In this document: piece after piece, positions 42,593 through 54,117 of the stretch
Numbering within the stretch: the stretch's first letter is position 1
Layout: each line of letters starts with the position of its first letter
NCBI GenBank assembly: GCA_023898505.1
Contig: CP060226.1
Span: forward strand, 682,001 to 746,000
Direction: 5' to 3'
DNA from: Candidatus Peribacteria bacterium
Lineage (GTDB): Bacteria; Patescibacteriota; Gracilibacteria; BD1-5; UBA6164
DNA length: 64,000 bases
Position numbers and translations under genes: made by a program
Notes under the pieces: model-generated
What the model saw: only the letters and a program-made list of their open reading frames with translations
What the model was told of the DNA's origin: nothing
The model's database searches: none

Positions 42593-43594
42593 CTATAAGT
42601 TACAGGAGTAAGGTAGGCTATTGATATACTCTTCCATAAATTGCCAATCAGGAGTTCAAGAAGAAGTTATAGGGAGTTTTATAAGAGACCCTGGCATGCG
42701 AGTTGGTCTCCATTTGCGACCATATGCCCAACGATATTTTTCTTTTTCAATAAGAGTACACACAAAAAGAGCTGAGTATTTATTCCAATCTCAAATTTTT
42801 GGACGAAGTATATTTACATCATGGGTACAAGTAAATTCTTCCTGCTGATAAAATGCACAACCAACGCTTCCATTATTCGAAACTGTGATACAATTTCATG
42901 AAAATATCTTTTCTGAAACCTGATGATTATTATCTGAACCATCCTTTGACGTATCCTCAATATCAGTAAGAGAATGTCTTGAAGTTACTCCATTATTCGT
43001 TTCTGTTGCTCATATAAATACTATCTCTCAATTTTCAGTTTCTTCGGGCTTCTTGTTATAGTACCCTTTTCCAATAATAAACGCCTCATCATATCGAAAC
43101 CGCTTCCATCCTTCTATATCAAGAGAAATACTTTTTTGAACTACCGCATCTTTTTTAAGAACATCCTCTATTTGGAAGCTTTTTACAGAGTTTGGTATAT
43201 CTTCAGGAGCTGGAACCATAATATCTCTGAGTGTTCTATTTGCTTGTCTTCCATAACTATATCTATACTTATTTGCTTCAATAGCCGTACAATAAAACAA
43301 CATTTCTTGTTTAGAAAGTTTAATCCTTGGTTTAGCAATATATAAATCTCTTCCACTATAATATTCATAATCATGGAAGAAAGTCGCTAACACGCTTCAA
43401 CTCCCAGCAATACTTAAACTAAAAGCAGGATTTGGTTCTATATCATCAATCTTTTCTACATAAGTCGAAATGCCGTTGTTTTCAGAAGTACGAGAAACAA
43501 AAGGAATTCAATCATTACTATTTGATTCTTCACAATTCACAACTTCAAGATTTACTCCATACCAAATATCAAAAATTTCTGAAAGTCTTTTCAT
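42593..43594 (-). CDS. Restriction-modification specificity (S) subunit, BcgI/type I-like
   Basis: 333 aa with several UGA-Gly codons. It has two half-repeats, each a target recognition domain closing with an aromatic-GR motif: NKYRYSYGRQANRTLRDIMVP (about residues 107-127) and KYRWAYGRKWRPTRMPGSLI (about 285-305). Each half also has a GxxxYNKK/SGSVLATFF-type strand and an FxCTxIExNKYR helix. This is the layout of the B subunit of BcgI and of HsdS. The ATG shares its first base with the TAA of the upstream methylase (TAATG). Confidence 0.86.
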
Positions 43595-45435
43595 TATCAT
43601 CTTTCACTTAGAAATTTAAACGCGATATAATCTCTCATCTTTTTCTCAAAATCTTGCTCCGTAAGGGTGGTATAATCCGTCTCCATATAGGCTTCTGCAC
43701 ACCACTCATCTTGAGCTCCGACTTCGGCTTTTACTGAAAGTCCAGAAACCTCGTCAAAATCGTAATACGCCTTTAACCAGTTTTCTTTTATCGTTTTCCA
43801 CTTACCACGAGCATCGACTCTTCCCTTATGTTTTCTTTTTTCAAACCCATCATCTTTGAAGTATCCAAACCAAGTTTTTTTACCTTCATGGTTTTCTCCC
43901 GCCTTAAATACCATAATCGAAGTCACCACCGTAGCTGCTGGATGAAAAAGATCATCAGGCATAGAAAAGACAGCAAGAAGCCTATGTTTAGATAACACTC
44001 TCCTCTTTGCTTCTATAAGGTCTTTTTCATTTTTAATTCCCACACTCATTTGCACAATAGCAACGACCGTTCCTTTTTGTGGAGCAACGACATTTAAAGC
44101 ATGTTCGATAAAATGCATCTGCCCAGCGGTTCCGACATCATACGGAGGATTGAGAAATGCAACTGTTGGTGTATGATTTTCTCTGATATGCTCCTCATAC
44201 GGAAAACAGTCTCCACAATAGATATTTGATTTTCCATCCCCTCGCATCATCATATTCGAACAGGCGTACGTAAACATCGATGGTCGGAGTTCAACACCAA
44301 TAAGTTGATTTTTACGTATTTCAAGCTTCTTTACCTCATCACTTCCTGCATCTTTCAACATCCTCTTCATGGCGGCGATGAGAAATCCTCCAGTACCACA
44401 ACATGGATCATACACAATAGCGTCTTTGTCTATTTCTGCGATACTACAAAATAAGTCGGTTACATGTGCTGGTGTCAACACCAATCCCTGTGCCCCTTCT
44501 CATCAAGCGTAACGAATAAATTCCGTATAAAATCTCCCCAACACATCAAGTCCAGAATCCTCCATCTCAATAAGTGGATATACGTTCGTATGAAGATATC
44601 GTATCATTTCTTTAACTACCTCTACTGTTTTTTTATAGCTTTTACTTTTTATATGTTTAATTTCATTTTGTGTAAAAATAGGTTCATTTACTATTTTACT
44701 GTACTCACTTATCATCTCTCCTTTATTTCTTACCTCGTGCTTCTTTAGAACAGTATCAATAGCAGAAAGTAATGCTTTTGCAATATCTGGAGAATCTCAA
44801 ATTGTTCAATAACTACTTCTAAAAGTATCATTCATAAGAGCTAATAGTATCGCCGAAACAATAGTACAACGAGTCATCTCAGCTATCGAATAACTATGGT
44901 ACTCATTATTCAGCTCAATTGCCTTTTTGATGATATCAACATTTTTTAGATTCTCTGAAAATTGTTCATTTGCGAAGACTTTGAGGTAATTATTGATGGA
45001 GAGAAGTTCAGTATCTGGAAGTATATCTACATCTTTTGCTCATTTTTTCCAGTGAAAATTTGACACCAAAAGTTCTTGTTGCGTTTCTCCACTTACTGCA
45101 ATAGCGATAACATCATACTCGCGAGAGAGAATACTCGCATAATGCAATACTCCTTCAATCGCGTATTTTGATATTTCTCCATTTCCATCTTTTGCCGTAT
45201 GATCGCTTGGTTTTGCTTTACATTCTATAACGACAAGATAATCCATATTTCCCTGTGGGAAAGTAATAAGAAACTCTGGTTTCCCAGTTCACTTTCCACT
45301 TTTTGATGCTCATTGCAACAACTCAACGACTCGCTTATTCATTGATTTTTGTTCCTCCCATTTTATCACACTAAAAAGAGGATCTGACTTGAAATGATCT
45401 CGTACAATATTTTCAGTATTTCTTTCATTTACCAT
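43594..45435 (-). CDS. Fused nuclease-N6-adenine methyltransferase (BcgI-like RM subunit)
   Basis: 613 aa with about seven UGA-Gly codons. The N-terminal ~150 residues form a PD-(D/E)xK-type nuclease domain: GKPEFLITFPQGNMDYLVV then IECKAK (D-x5-E-x-K, about residues 62-72). A helical connector follows. The methylase has motif I DPCCGTGGFLIAAM (about 343) and motif IV NPPY (about 429), plus FHPAATVVTSIMVF. With the separate S subunit directly downstream this is the BcgI (type IIB) arrangement, in which one polypeptide methylates and cleaves. A standard HsdR motor subunit is absent nearby. The last codon before TAA is UGA. Confidence 0.86.
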
Positions 45436-45556
45436 AAGTACAAAAATTATCTTAAAAGATATATACCAAGTATATACATGTATAATATTCCTTCCTTTAA
45501 AAAAGTATACAGAATATACACTTTTTTACTGTACTTGCAAAAAATACTACCTGTAA

Positions 45557-45577
45557 TATAAGAACATGGTTCTTATA
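45557..45577. repeat. Perfect inverted repeat between RM genes and receiver gene
   Basis: TATAAGAAC-ATG-GTTCTTATA. It lies 16 bases past the receiver-gene stop and about 120 bases before the RM start. It may be a terminator stem or an operator for the RM operon. Confidence 0.55.
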
Positions 45578-45593
45578 AAAGTAAAAATTTCCA

Positions 45594-45941
45594 TTATTTT
45601 TTAAGATACTCTTGTAAAAACTGCTGTAAGAGAATGTTTTGATGGGTCTTTTGTAACTTCTTGATAGAAAAATTTGCCCCGAGAGATCGAAGCTCTTGAT
45701 TACAACTACCTTCTGAAGAAAATGCAATGATGCAAGAACTATTAATTTTTGAAATAACTTCTTTCCCTGTAATGCCATCTTTATCGAGATAATAATCAAG
45801 TAAAACAATATCAAAATCCCAACGATTGATATCTTTTACCGAAGAAAAATAGAAAAATTCATATTTAAAATCCTTAGGTATCGCGTTAATCAGTTGAGGA
45901 ATCCCATAAGTGAGATCATCGATGAGACAAATGGTTTTCAT
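45594..45941 (-). CDS. Response-regulator receiver-like protein
   Basis: 115 aa, a lone CheY-like receiver: MKTICLIDDL (acidic pair), WDFDIVLLDYYLDKDG (phospho-acceptor Asp), IIAFSSEGS (switch Ser) and FSIKK (conserved Lys). No output domain. It begins three bases after the stop of the 297-aa gene upstream, so the two form an operon. No histidine kinase is nearby. No UGA codon. Confidence 0.8.
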   Translation of the reverse strand: MKTICLIDDLTYGIPQLINAIPKDFKYEFFYFSSVKDINRWDFDIVLLDYYLDKDGITGKEVISKINSSCIIAFSSEGSCNQELRSLGANFSIKKLQKTHQNILLQQFLQEYLKK

Positions 45942-45944
45942 ATT

Positions 45945-46838
45945 TTATGTGTTAATAATTAACGGTCACTGAGTCGAATCATCATTGATAATATTTCTTC
46001 GACTAGTTTGTACGTATCCACAAATAGGAGTATCCAGTATGGTCATAATGATAGCTTGCATATTTTCTCCTTCTCTATTTACAGTTGGACCTACTAAGCT
46101 CTGTGCCACCAATTTTCATTGCTCCCATAATTGTCATCATACTTTTCCTTTTGGCTTTCAAATATTCACTTTCCAACTGCATCATGAAACATCAGATTTA
46201 CCAGACACCTTTATCGCATAGTCTCTCGGAACATCATCCCACGAACATTCAGATGGGAGTATAAAGGGTGGTATTTGTATATTTTGTCCTTGCCACTGAC
46301 GAGAAAAAAGAGCCAAATTCATCTTATTATCCACTCGCATACCATCATAGGGGAAAATATTTGCTTTTCTTGTTGTCGGACCATATACATACGTAGGTAC
46401 TGACCCGTCTAATTTCTTTGTTTCAGTTCTCTCTAATCACTGTTCTCACATTTCTTGAAGAAACAGATCAAATTCTGGACGATATACTTCGTCAGTGAGA
46501 TAGAGATTACCTGGAATCTCTCAAAGAAGAATCCTATCAACCTGTGCTCCTACTGCTCGAGTAAAATTGAGGGCATTTCACCATCCATCAACAAATGAAG
46601 CATTCATATCAAGAATATAAAGACTATCATAATCAAAATACGCATCTATTCTAAAAAATGCCTTCCTTTTCAGTCATACAAATGCGATATATTGCTCTAA
46701 AAATTGTTGTAATTCAAGCTGAAGTTTAGCGGAAACCTCTACCCCTTCATTCGTAGTAAATCTTTGCCTATTCCCGTAGATACAAGGAGCAATGATAGAA
46801 TTATCCATCTCAAATGTCGTTGTTGTAATATTTGTCAT
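45945..46838 (-). CDS. Protein of unknown function, co-operonic with a receiver protein
   Basis: 297 aa, seen only when about ten UGA codons are read as Gly. Starts MTNITTTTFEMDNSIIAPC. Recognisable pieces: AFFRIDAYFDYDSLYILDMN, GNLYLTDEVYRPEFDLFLQE, VPTYVYGPTTRKANIFPYDG, and a Trp/Gly/Lys-rich C-terminal part. The DMNASFVDGWGNALN segment recalls an ATP-grasp or carboxylate-amine active region, but I cannot name a family. Tight linkage (three bases) to the receiver gene suggests a shared signalling role. Confidence 0.65.
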
Positions 46839-46860
46839 AATCTAAAAATTTAAAAAATAA

Positions 46861-46888
46861 AAGCTATTACACCAATCAGTAATAGCTT
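46861..46888 (-). terminator. Rho-independent terminator after the 46987-47758 locus
   Basis: AAGCTATTAC-loop-GTAATAGCTT stem followed on the minus strand by TTTATTTTTT. It closes the transcript from 46987 upstream and leaves the 45945-46838 operon to its own promoter. Confidence 0.8.
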
Positions 46889-46986
46889 AAAAATAATCCA
46901 CGTTCAAAATCACTTTCACTATCACTATCGATGAGAGAGTGGAAGGTGATGGAAATTTTTATAAAAATTTTTCTTTTTAAACATGA

Positions 46987-47238
46987 TTATTTCTTATTGG
47001 TATATAAAATATCTATTACTCTTTGAATATATGTAAGGATATCTACTTCACAGTGATGAAACATCATGCGATAAGGAACAAGCCTCTCAAGTTGATACTT
47101 CATCTTTCACATATCATCTATTACTAACTCCGTGTATCCTCTGGCTTTCAAACTTTCTACCTCATAGTAAAATCGAGTTACATCACTATAATCAACATCC
47201 TGCAAATACTCTGAAGCTCTGGTGCCAGGGGTACTCAC
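46987..47238 (-). CDS. Small hypothetical protein (GTG start)
   Basis: 83 aa: STPGTRASEYLQDVDYSDVT then FYYEVESLKARGYTELVIDD, one UGA-Gly, ending DILYTNKK-TAA. Coding character is good, and a GAGG motif sits 6-10 bases before the GTG. It overlaps the end of the locus at 47186-47758 by 53 bases in another frame. Alternatively the two are one gene split by a frameshift near 47240. Function unknown. Confidence 0.5.
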
Positions 47239-47758
47239 GACCAACCTCAACAATATCTGAAATTACCCTCCCGATTTTATCCAGATAGTATCGTACCTGC
47301 TTTCTCGGATGCGAATATCTATCTCGTAATCACATCAACATCGCCTTCAATCTACAAATCTCCACCTCTAACTGATGTGAGTAATTTCCATCAACTCAAC
47401 AAAACATATATCCCTGACCGATGCTCTCAGCAATCCTTAAAGATTTGAGGTTACTCCCAAGTGCTGTAAGAACTTGTTCGCTACTTTGAGATCATGATTC
47501 CATATCACTCAGGAGCTTAGGAAAGTGCACAGCAATATACGGAATTGTTTCCCTCGCTATTTGACTCCCCTCTATAACTCAACAACTTCACTGCATATAC
47601 AAAAAACTTAACAAATAAAAAACTGCTACTTCATTGCTGAAATAACAGTTCTTATTATCTTTTCTATCTCCACCCTACAGCCCACGAGAAAAATACCAAA
47701 AACCGTTATTTCAGTTTCCAGTATGATGCCAAGTAGATGTAAAAACAGTTGTTTTCAT
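47186..47758 (-). pseudogene. Possible broken gene with in-frame TAG
   Basis: ATG at 47758 opens a frame (MKTTVFTSTWHHTGNGNNGF, WYFSRGL) that meets TAG at 47675-47677 and then continues for 160 more codons with clear coding character: GGDRKDNKNCYFSNEVAVFY, EQVLTALGSNLKSLRIAESI, EVEICRLKAMLMGLRDRYSH. UAG is a true stop elsewhere in the window, and TGG to TAG is one change, so an inactivated gene is likely. Otherwise translation restarts downstream (ATG of MQGSCGVIEGSQ). UGA-Gly codons are present on both sides. No family recognised. Confidence 0.5.
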
Positions 47759-47797
47759 AGCTGTATTGTACGTAAATATATTTTTTGTCAAATAAAA

Positions 47798-49348
47798 TTA
47801 TCCCTCTTCATGCTTACGAAAACTGAGCGCCTCAAGCACGTGCGCCTTTTGTATCTGCTCACTTCCTCATAAGTCGGCAATCGTTCTTGATAGTTTAAGG
47901 ACTCGATAATACGCACGTGCGGATAAATTCAAACGAGTAATTGCTTGCTTGAGGAGGATATTTGTTTCTTCATCCAGCTGACAGTATTTATTTATCTCCT
48001 TTGTGCCCATCTCACTATTTGAAGAAATATTTGTCTCTACAAATCGAGTCCTCTGTATATCACGGGCTCAAAGAATACGATGGCGAATAACATGAGAACT
48101 CTCTCTTGAGTCGTAGTTTTCATCAATCTTAAACTTTTCTGTTTTTACTTTGGGAACATCGATAAATATATCCACACGGTCAATGAGAGGACCAGATAAA
48201 CGAGCTCGATACTGTTTTACTTGAAAGGGAGTACAACTACAGGTCTTATCTGGGTCAGTAAGGTACCCACAAGGACAAGGGTTCATCGCACCAACAAGAG
48301 TAAATTTCGCAGGGTACTGATAGCTCGCATTTACTCGAGTAACCGTAATCTCTCCATCCTCAAGTGGCTGGCGAAGTACTTCAAGTACGGATTTATGAAA
48401 CTCTAAAATTTCATCAAGAAACAAGACGCCTTTATGTGCGAGACTGATTTCTCCTGGTTGTGCATTTCTCCCACCACCGATGATACTCACACCACTTGCA
48501 GTATGATGAACAGTACGAAACGGACGCTTCGTAACAATAGGATGAGCGTTTGATAAGAGTCCGCTAATACTATAAATCTTTGAAATTTCTATCGCTTCAT
48601 CGATAGTCAGATCTGGAAGTATGGTAGCAAATGCTTTCGCAAGCATCGTCTTTCCACTTCCTGGAGGACCATCCATGATGATGTTGTGCATCCCAGCTGC
48701 AGCTACCTCCATTGCACGCTTTGCATGCTCTTGCCCGATGATATACTTAAAGTCATGTTGGAGTTGCGATGCAGAGGAGAGCTCAGAGCTAGAAACAGAC
48801 TGGAGATCTAACTGTGGACAGATACGAAGATCCACCTTGCCGTCAAGCATCTCCATAAGTTCGGAAAGGCACTTTACCGCAATCACATCAATTCCTGGAA
48901 TAATAGACGCTTCTTTGAGATTCTCATAAGGAATAAATATACGTCTAAAGCCTCTATCTTTCGCGCCAATCGTTGCGGGAAGAATCCCTGAAACTTTTCT
49001 CAGAGTACCATCGAGCGCCAACTCTCCCAAAAAAATACTCTCCTTAATATACTGATCATGTTCTATCCACCCATCATTTTGTAAAATCCCAATAGCGATG
49101 GGGAGATCAAAACTTGGACCCGTTTTTTTGATATCTGCTGGAGCTAAATTGACCGTGATACGACTTGCAGGCAATCGTGTCCCACTTGATTTCATAGCAG
49201 AGCGAAGACGCTCCTTACTTTCTTGTACTCATTGATCGGGTAAACCCACAATCGTAAACGCTGGAAGTCCATTATTAATATCTACCTCTACATCAATAAT
49301 CGTAGATTCTAAGCCATTTACGGAAATAGCATGTACTCGAGTAATCAT
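47798..49348 (-). CDS. comM: ComM/YifB-type Mg-chelatase-like AAA+ ATPase
   Basis: 516 aa with three UGA-Gly. N-terminal Lon-protease-like domain (ITRVHAISVNGLESTIIDVE, LPAFTIVGLPDQG with UGA at the Gly, SRITVNLAPADIKKTGPSFD). AAA+ domain: Walker A MDGPPGSGKTMLAK, Walker B GVLFLDEILEF, then the FTLVGAMNPCPCGY segment with two Cys pairs typical of this family. C-terminal Mg-chelatase helical part LNLSARAYYRVLKLSRTIADLG, again with UGA on the conserved Gly. ComM is a hexameric helicase aiding branch migration in natural transformation. Confidence 0.95.
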
Positions 49349-49408
49349 AACAATACCACTCTAAAAAATAAATTTTAGAGAGTATAGAGTATACACCTTA
49401 CCTCCATA

Positions 49409-50329
49409 TTAATTTTTTGAATATTTTGGAAGATGGCATCGACGATTTCCTGCATCTAGATGACTATCATCAAACGGATCCAAATGAAAATCAATTACCC
49501 ACTCATAGCTCGGATCAAGCGCTACAATCTGACACTCCAAGTGTTCTGCGATCTCATGGGCATCGATAAGAGTAATATGAGGATTTTTAAATACAATATG
49601 CGCCTGTACAAATTTGGTACTTCCTGATTTTCGAGTTTTCAAGAAATGAAATCATTTCACCTGTACTTCATGTGAAATGATTTCTTGTATTTCTTGTACT
49701 TGTTCTTTTCTAAGTGCTACATCCATGAGGATATGGATAGATTTTTTAATAATACCAAATGCAGAATACAAAATATACCCAGAAATAATGACTCCGATAA
49801 TACCGTCAATCAGATACCACCCAGTATACTGAATTACAACAAGAGCTCATAAAATTCAAATATTCGTATAAAGGTCGGTTTTATAATGAAGAGCATCCGC
49901 TTCCACTACGAGATTATCTGTTTTTTTAGCAATGTGCTGTAAAAAAACTACCAAGAGAAAGGTGACAATAATCGATACTATCATCACACTCATTGCGGGA
50001 CCAAGAAGCTCTAACGATTCTGAGGTAAATATCTTTTTCGAAGACAATACGAAGATATATACCCCTGATATGGCGATCACCCCACCCTCCACAAATGACG
50101 CAATAGCCTCTGATTTTCCTCTTCCATAATTAAATTTTTTATCTGCTGGTTTTTGTGCTGTTTTTACCGCAACCAGGTTAAATAGCGACACAAATAGATC
50201 CAAAAGAGAATCAATCGCCGAAGACAGCACCGATACCGAACCACTCATCATCCCTATCACTAACTTCATACTCATGAGTGTAAATGCGGTGATCGAAGCA
50301 ATAATCGTAGCTAATTGTGGAAGATACAT
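49409..50329 (-). CDS. Cation diffusion facilitator (FieF/CzcD-type) efflux transporter
   Basis: 306 aa with three UGA-Gly. Membrane region of about six helices with metal-site motifs DSLLDL in helix 2 and ALHYKTDLYTN (H-x3-D) in helix 5, and RGKSEAIASFVEGG. The C-terminal cytoplasmic domain has AHIVFKNPHITLIDAHEIAE with further His/Asp residues. It exports divalent metals (Zn, Fe, Mn, Cd) against protons. A metal exporter fits with the cell's heavy use of zinc-ribbon proteins, but the metal cannot be told. Confidence 0.92.
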
Positions 50330-50397
50330 ACTCCAAAAGCTAAAAAATACGATACCAGTATACTGATATCGTATTTTGAGACAAATATTCCTCTATA

Positions 50398-51705
50398 CTA
50401 GTTCATAAAGTATGAACTAAAAAATACCAAAATAACGGAAGTAATGAGCAATGATACAAGCATCACCGGGAATCATGTCTTGACCCAAGTCGTAAAAGAA
50501 ATTGGATGAGAAGTAGATTGTGATTTCGCCGATACAATCACTCCAGCAGTTGAACCAACAGGAGTACCATTTCCTCAGAAACCAACTCCAAACACGAGAG
50601 CCCACCAAAATAAATTTGCCCCAGCTACACCAGAAGCCTCAAGGTATGCCAGTACTGGCACCATAGCAATAGTCATCGGTACATTATCCAAGATAGATGA
50701 TAAAATAGCCGTAACCCACAAGATAATAAGAGCTGTTAAAATCAAATGTTGTTCTGCTCCAGAGATAATAAATGTTGCGATATATTCAAGCACCCCTGCT
50801 TGTTCTAAACCACCCACAAGTACAAAGAGTGAAGCAAAAAACAACAGTACGGTTAATTCTGTTTTCTTCAAGATACTATGCATGGTATATACGGGAGAAA
50901 CAAGAAGGAGCAGGAGTGCAGCTCCAAAGAGAGCAATAAATGCAGCGGGAACATGGAGAAGACCATGCACAAAAAAGAGCACAATAATAATACCCAAGGT
51001 CCAGATACTTCTTGTTAACACCACCTGATTTTTAATTACCGAATTCTCATCCATTTTCATAAGGACTTTTGCTCGTTTAGGAGGAGTTTGGAACTCTTGT
51101 CGAAACATCACTCGGATCATCATCATAACCACAAACCACACAACCACGACAACAGGAAGAGCATACATAAGAAACTCTGCAAACGTATAGCCACTTGCCG
51201 AAGCAATCAAGATATTTGGAGGATCTCCAATCATCGTTCCCACCCCTCAGATGTTTGAAAGGAGTGCTTCCGCCATCAGTACTGGTGTTGGATTATATTT
51301 CAGCATCCTCGTAATAACAAGCGTCACTGGTACGATAAGGAGAATCGTGGTAACATTGTCGAGAAACATCGAAAGCACGGTTGTAAGCGTTCAAAGTAAA
51401 AATGTGAGTTTCCAGAGATCTCCACCGGTTTTCTTTGCTGTTTTTATAGCAATATACTGGAAAAAACCGCTTTTCTCCAATACCGCAATAAGCACCATCA
51501 TCCCAAAAAGGAGACTCACCGTAGCACCATCTATCGCCTCGGCTGCAGCCTCAAAAGTATAAAAATCGAAGATATGACCAAAAGTCAGCATAAGCACGGC
51601 ACCATAAAAAGCGATTGCCGTTCTATTTACCTTTTCTGTAATAATAAAGGTGAAAATTACAACAAATACGATGATACTGATCCAAAAACCAAATTCTTCT
51701 GGCAT
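50398..51705 (-). CDS. ArsB/NhaD/CitM-superfamily (ion transporter) membrane protein
   Basis: 435 aa with four or five UGA-Gly. About eleven to twelve membrane helices. Two inverted halves each carry the family's hairpin motif: MFLDNVTTILLIVPVTLV plus GTMIGDPPNILIASASGY, and ILDNVPMTIAMVPVLAYL plus GNGTPVGSTAGVIVSAKS. Conserved G-D-P-P-N and D-N-V are seen. Substrate may be arsenite, Na+/H+ or a dicarboxylate; the sequence does not decide. Confidence 0.88.
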
Positions 51706-51760
51706 ATTACTGCGTAAACGAATATTACCTCTATGCTACCATATATATTGAAAGAAAGCT

Positions 51761-51796
51761 AAAAAGAAGGCTTGCAAATTTGCAAGCCTTCTTTTT
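51761..51796. terminator. Perfect palindromic terminator
   Basis: AAAAAGAAGGCTTGCAAATT with its exact mirror, ending in TTTTT; 36 bases in all. It lies after the Nudix stop codon, just upstream of the ArsB-like gene, so it separates these two minus-strand transcripts. Confidence 0.92.
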
Positions 51797-52208
51797 AGTT
51801 GGAAATATAAGATCTCACAATCTCAAGGAGATTTGGAAGAAGTGGTAAAGTAGTAATTTTATCTCTCTCAACCCACTCTGGAGTCGTCTCGGAATCTGAT
51901 CGTAATTCTCCCGTAAACATATCTACTATAAACACAACCATCGAGTATCGTTTCATGCTCCCATCAGCTCTCGGGATGTCTGCGATATATTCTTTTGAAG
52001 TCCTTTGTAAGTCTGAGATATTGCATCTATAGCCCGTCTCTTCAAAAAGCTCACGAACTGCCGCTTGTTCAAGAGATTCTCAAACCTCAACACGTCCTGC
52101 AGGCAGGCCGTACACTCCTTCAATATGCCCAGCTTTTTTTGTATGCTTTACAAGTAGAACCTTTCCTTCTCGGATAATCAAGACTCAAACTGTTGGTATT
52201 ACTTCCAT
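51795..52208 (-). CDS. Nudix hydrolase (MutT-like)
   Basis: 137 aa with two UGA-Gly. The Nudix box reads GRVEV-(UGA)-ESLEQAAVRELFEETGY, so the UGA supplies the strongly conserved Gly before Glu-Ser. N-terminal strands VLIIREGKVLLVKHTKK and C-terminal SMVVFIVDMFTGEL complete the fold. Likely nucleotide-pool cleaning or hydrolysis of nucleoside diphosphate derivatives; substrate unknown. It starts 11 bases downstream of the thyA stop. Confidence 0.92.
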
Positions 52209-52219
52209 AGATTCTTCAC

Positions 52220-53221
52220 TTAAAACCCTCCAATATTTGCAATCTCTCCTCTGAGTGCCTTATGTGATTTATAGTCAACAATCTCAAAATCTTCATAGCT
52301 AAAGTCATCGATATTGGTAATCTCTGGATTGAGTTTCATCGTTGGAAATGGGTATGGTTCTCTTGAAATCTGCTCTTTCACCTGATCAAAATGATTGGAG
52401 TAAATATGGACATCCCCGAAACTATGCACAAATTCTCCTGGCTCAAGACCCGTTACCTGCGCTACCATCAAAAGTAGGAGCGCATAACTCGCAATATTAA
52501 AGGGAACTCCCAGAAATGAATCCGCACTTCTTTGATACAGCCCCAGATTGAGTTTTTTCCCTTCGGTTACGGCAAACTGAAAGGTCGTATGACAAAATGG
52601 AGGAACTTCATTTGCATTGTCAGCTGACGCCATCGCATAGATAAAATCTGGATTCCAACCAGATACAACGTAGGATTTTCTAAATGGTTTTGACTTCAAT
52701 CATTCAATCACCCAACCAAGCTGATCGATCTCTCTGCCATCAGATGCTGGCCATCTTCTCCACATCTTTCCATATACGACTTTTAAATCTCCCCACTCAA
52801 CAACAAATGGATCATCTGCTGGAAGTTCTTTAATCTTTGCAATAAACTCCTCTTGGTTTAAATATTCCTCCCCATTTTTGATACAATTCTTTCTATATCT
52901 TTTATGTGACCACTCGTCCCAGATGTGGATATTATTATCTACCAAGTATTTGATGTTGGTACTTCCAGAGAGAAACCAAAGAAGCTCGATAATAATACCT
53001 CTTAAGAATGTCTTTTTTGTCGTCAAAAGAGGAAAGCCTTGTGAAAGATCAAATCTGATTTGTCTCCCAAAAACTGAGCGGATAAATGGTGGTTCTTCGC
53101 CTTTTTGTTTGTATTCATCCAGCACTTCTGGAGTAAAAAAGAGCTCTTTATCGGTTCCGTGTTCCATGATATCTTTCAAGAGATCAAGGTATTGGTATTC
53201 TGGGTGGATGTTATCGATCAT
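52220..53221 (-). CDS. thyA: Thymidylate synthase
   Basis: 333 aa, folate-dependent ThyA. Motifs: [52 protein letters not shown] with the catalytic Cys, [20 protein letters not shown], and [14 protein letters not shown]. One UGA-Gly at residue 174 (QLGWVIE-G-LKSK). Longer than the E. coli enzyme (264 aa) because of an insert around residues 120-170. It works with dcd, tmk and nrdAB of this window in dTTP supply. Confidence 0.95.
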
Positions 53222-53286
53222 AAGTAAAAATTAAATATTAAATCTTTCTTTACCCCTCCCCTTACTAGGGGGGGGGTGGATGGGGG

Positions 53287-53970
53287 CTACTCCATCTCAA
53301 ACGTATTTTCTGTTCCATAGTAGTCTCTCCAATTTTCGTTGTAGTAGGCAAACATACGTTCAAGTCTCTCCTGATCCAGCTCTTCATACCCTAAGTCCGA
53401 AATCATCGCTCGCAATTCTTCCTTTGCTGTATCGAGATCATCTTCTAAACCAAGGATTTTCTCAAACTCAGCCACATACCCATACCCAGCATTTTTATCT
53501 AAACAAATATTTACGCCTTCACTTTTATACTCTTCACGTTCACGTGACCACTTTGCCTGGTACTCAAAGTCTGCATCGAGCAGCATCTGATCGAGCTCTT
53601 CGATAGACAGAGAAAATTCGTGTTCCCACTCTCTTCTTGCCGTCCCATTTTCACTGGTTGTATCATCGACAGAAAATTTTACTACCAAAATTGATACTCC
53701 ATTTACAAATCTCGTTCTCACGGAAAACTTTTTCCCTTCTCGCACCATAGTATCGAAACTCGACTCTCAGGTTTCATCATTTTCAAATACCTTTCTCTCC
53801 GTAAGCATATCTTTTAACTTTGTAAAATTTCCGCCAACAAAATAATGATTGAGTTGAGAATTGGTATCTACCAGTTTCAGATCAGAAAATTGGCGATGGA
53901 TATCATCACGAAAACGATCAGCAATTTCTTTTTCTCCCAGTAATACTTTAATCTCTATTTCGTATTGCAT
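53287..53970 (-). CDS. CYTH-domain protein
   Basis: 227 aa with one UGA-Gly. The EIEIK signature (residues 4-8) is the ExExK motif of the CYTH triphosphate-tunnel family (class IV adenylate cyclase, thiamine triphosphatase). Further charged strands KKFSVRTRFVNG, ILVVKFSVDD and REWEHEFSLS line the tunnel. It probably binds or hydrolyses a triphosphate. It lies between thyA and tmk on the same strand. Confidence 0.85.
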
Positions 53971-53997
53971 ACTATCAAGTTACAAAATAATCCTTAC

Positions 53998-54041
53998 TGT
54001 CATTCCGATTCCAAGGACTCTGGATTCACTCCAGATGACAG
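53998..54041. repeat. GTCATTCC...GATGACA dispersed repeat
   Basis: TGTCATTCCGATTCCAAGGA and TCCAGATGACAG arms flank a short centre, the same family as the P1 and P2 inserts but intergenic. Confidence 0.65.
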
Positions 54042-54117
54042 ATATGAAAACTTCCAAAATAGTAATAAAAAACTCGACTTCCTCAAACCAGAGTAGAGGA
54101 AATCTGATAAAAAGATG

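Noticed and set aside
46987..47758. Diversity-generating retroelement target or Avd-like gene
   Set aside because: The WYFSRGL...GGDRK stretch and helical partner recall DGR proteins, but no reverse transcriptase or template/variable repeat pair is visible.
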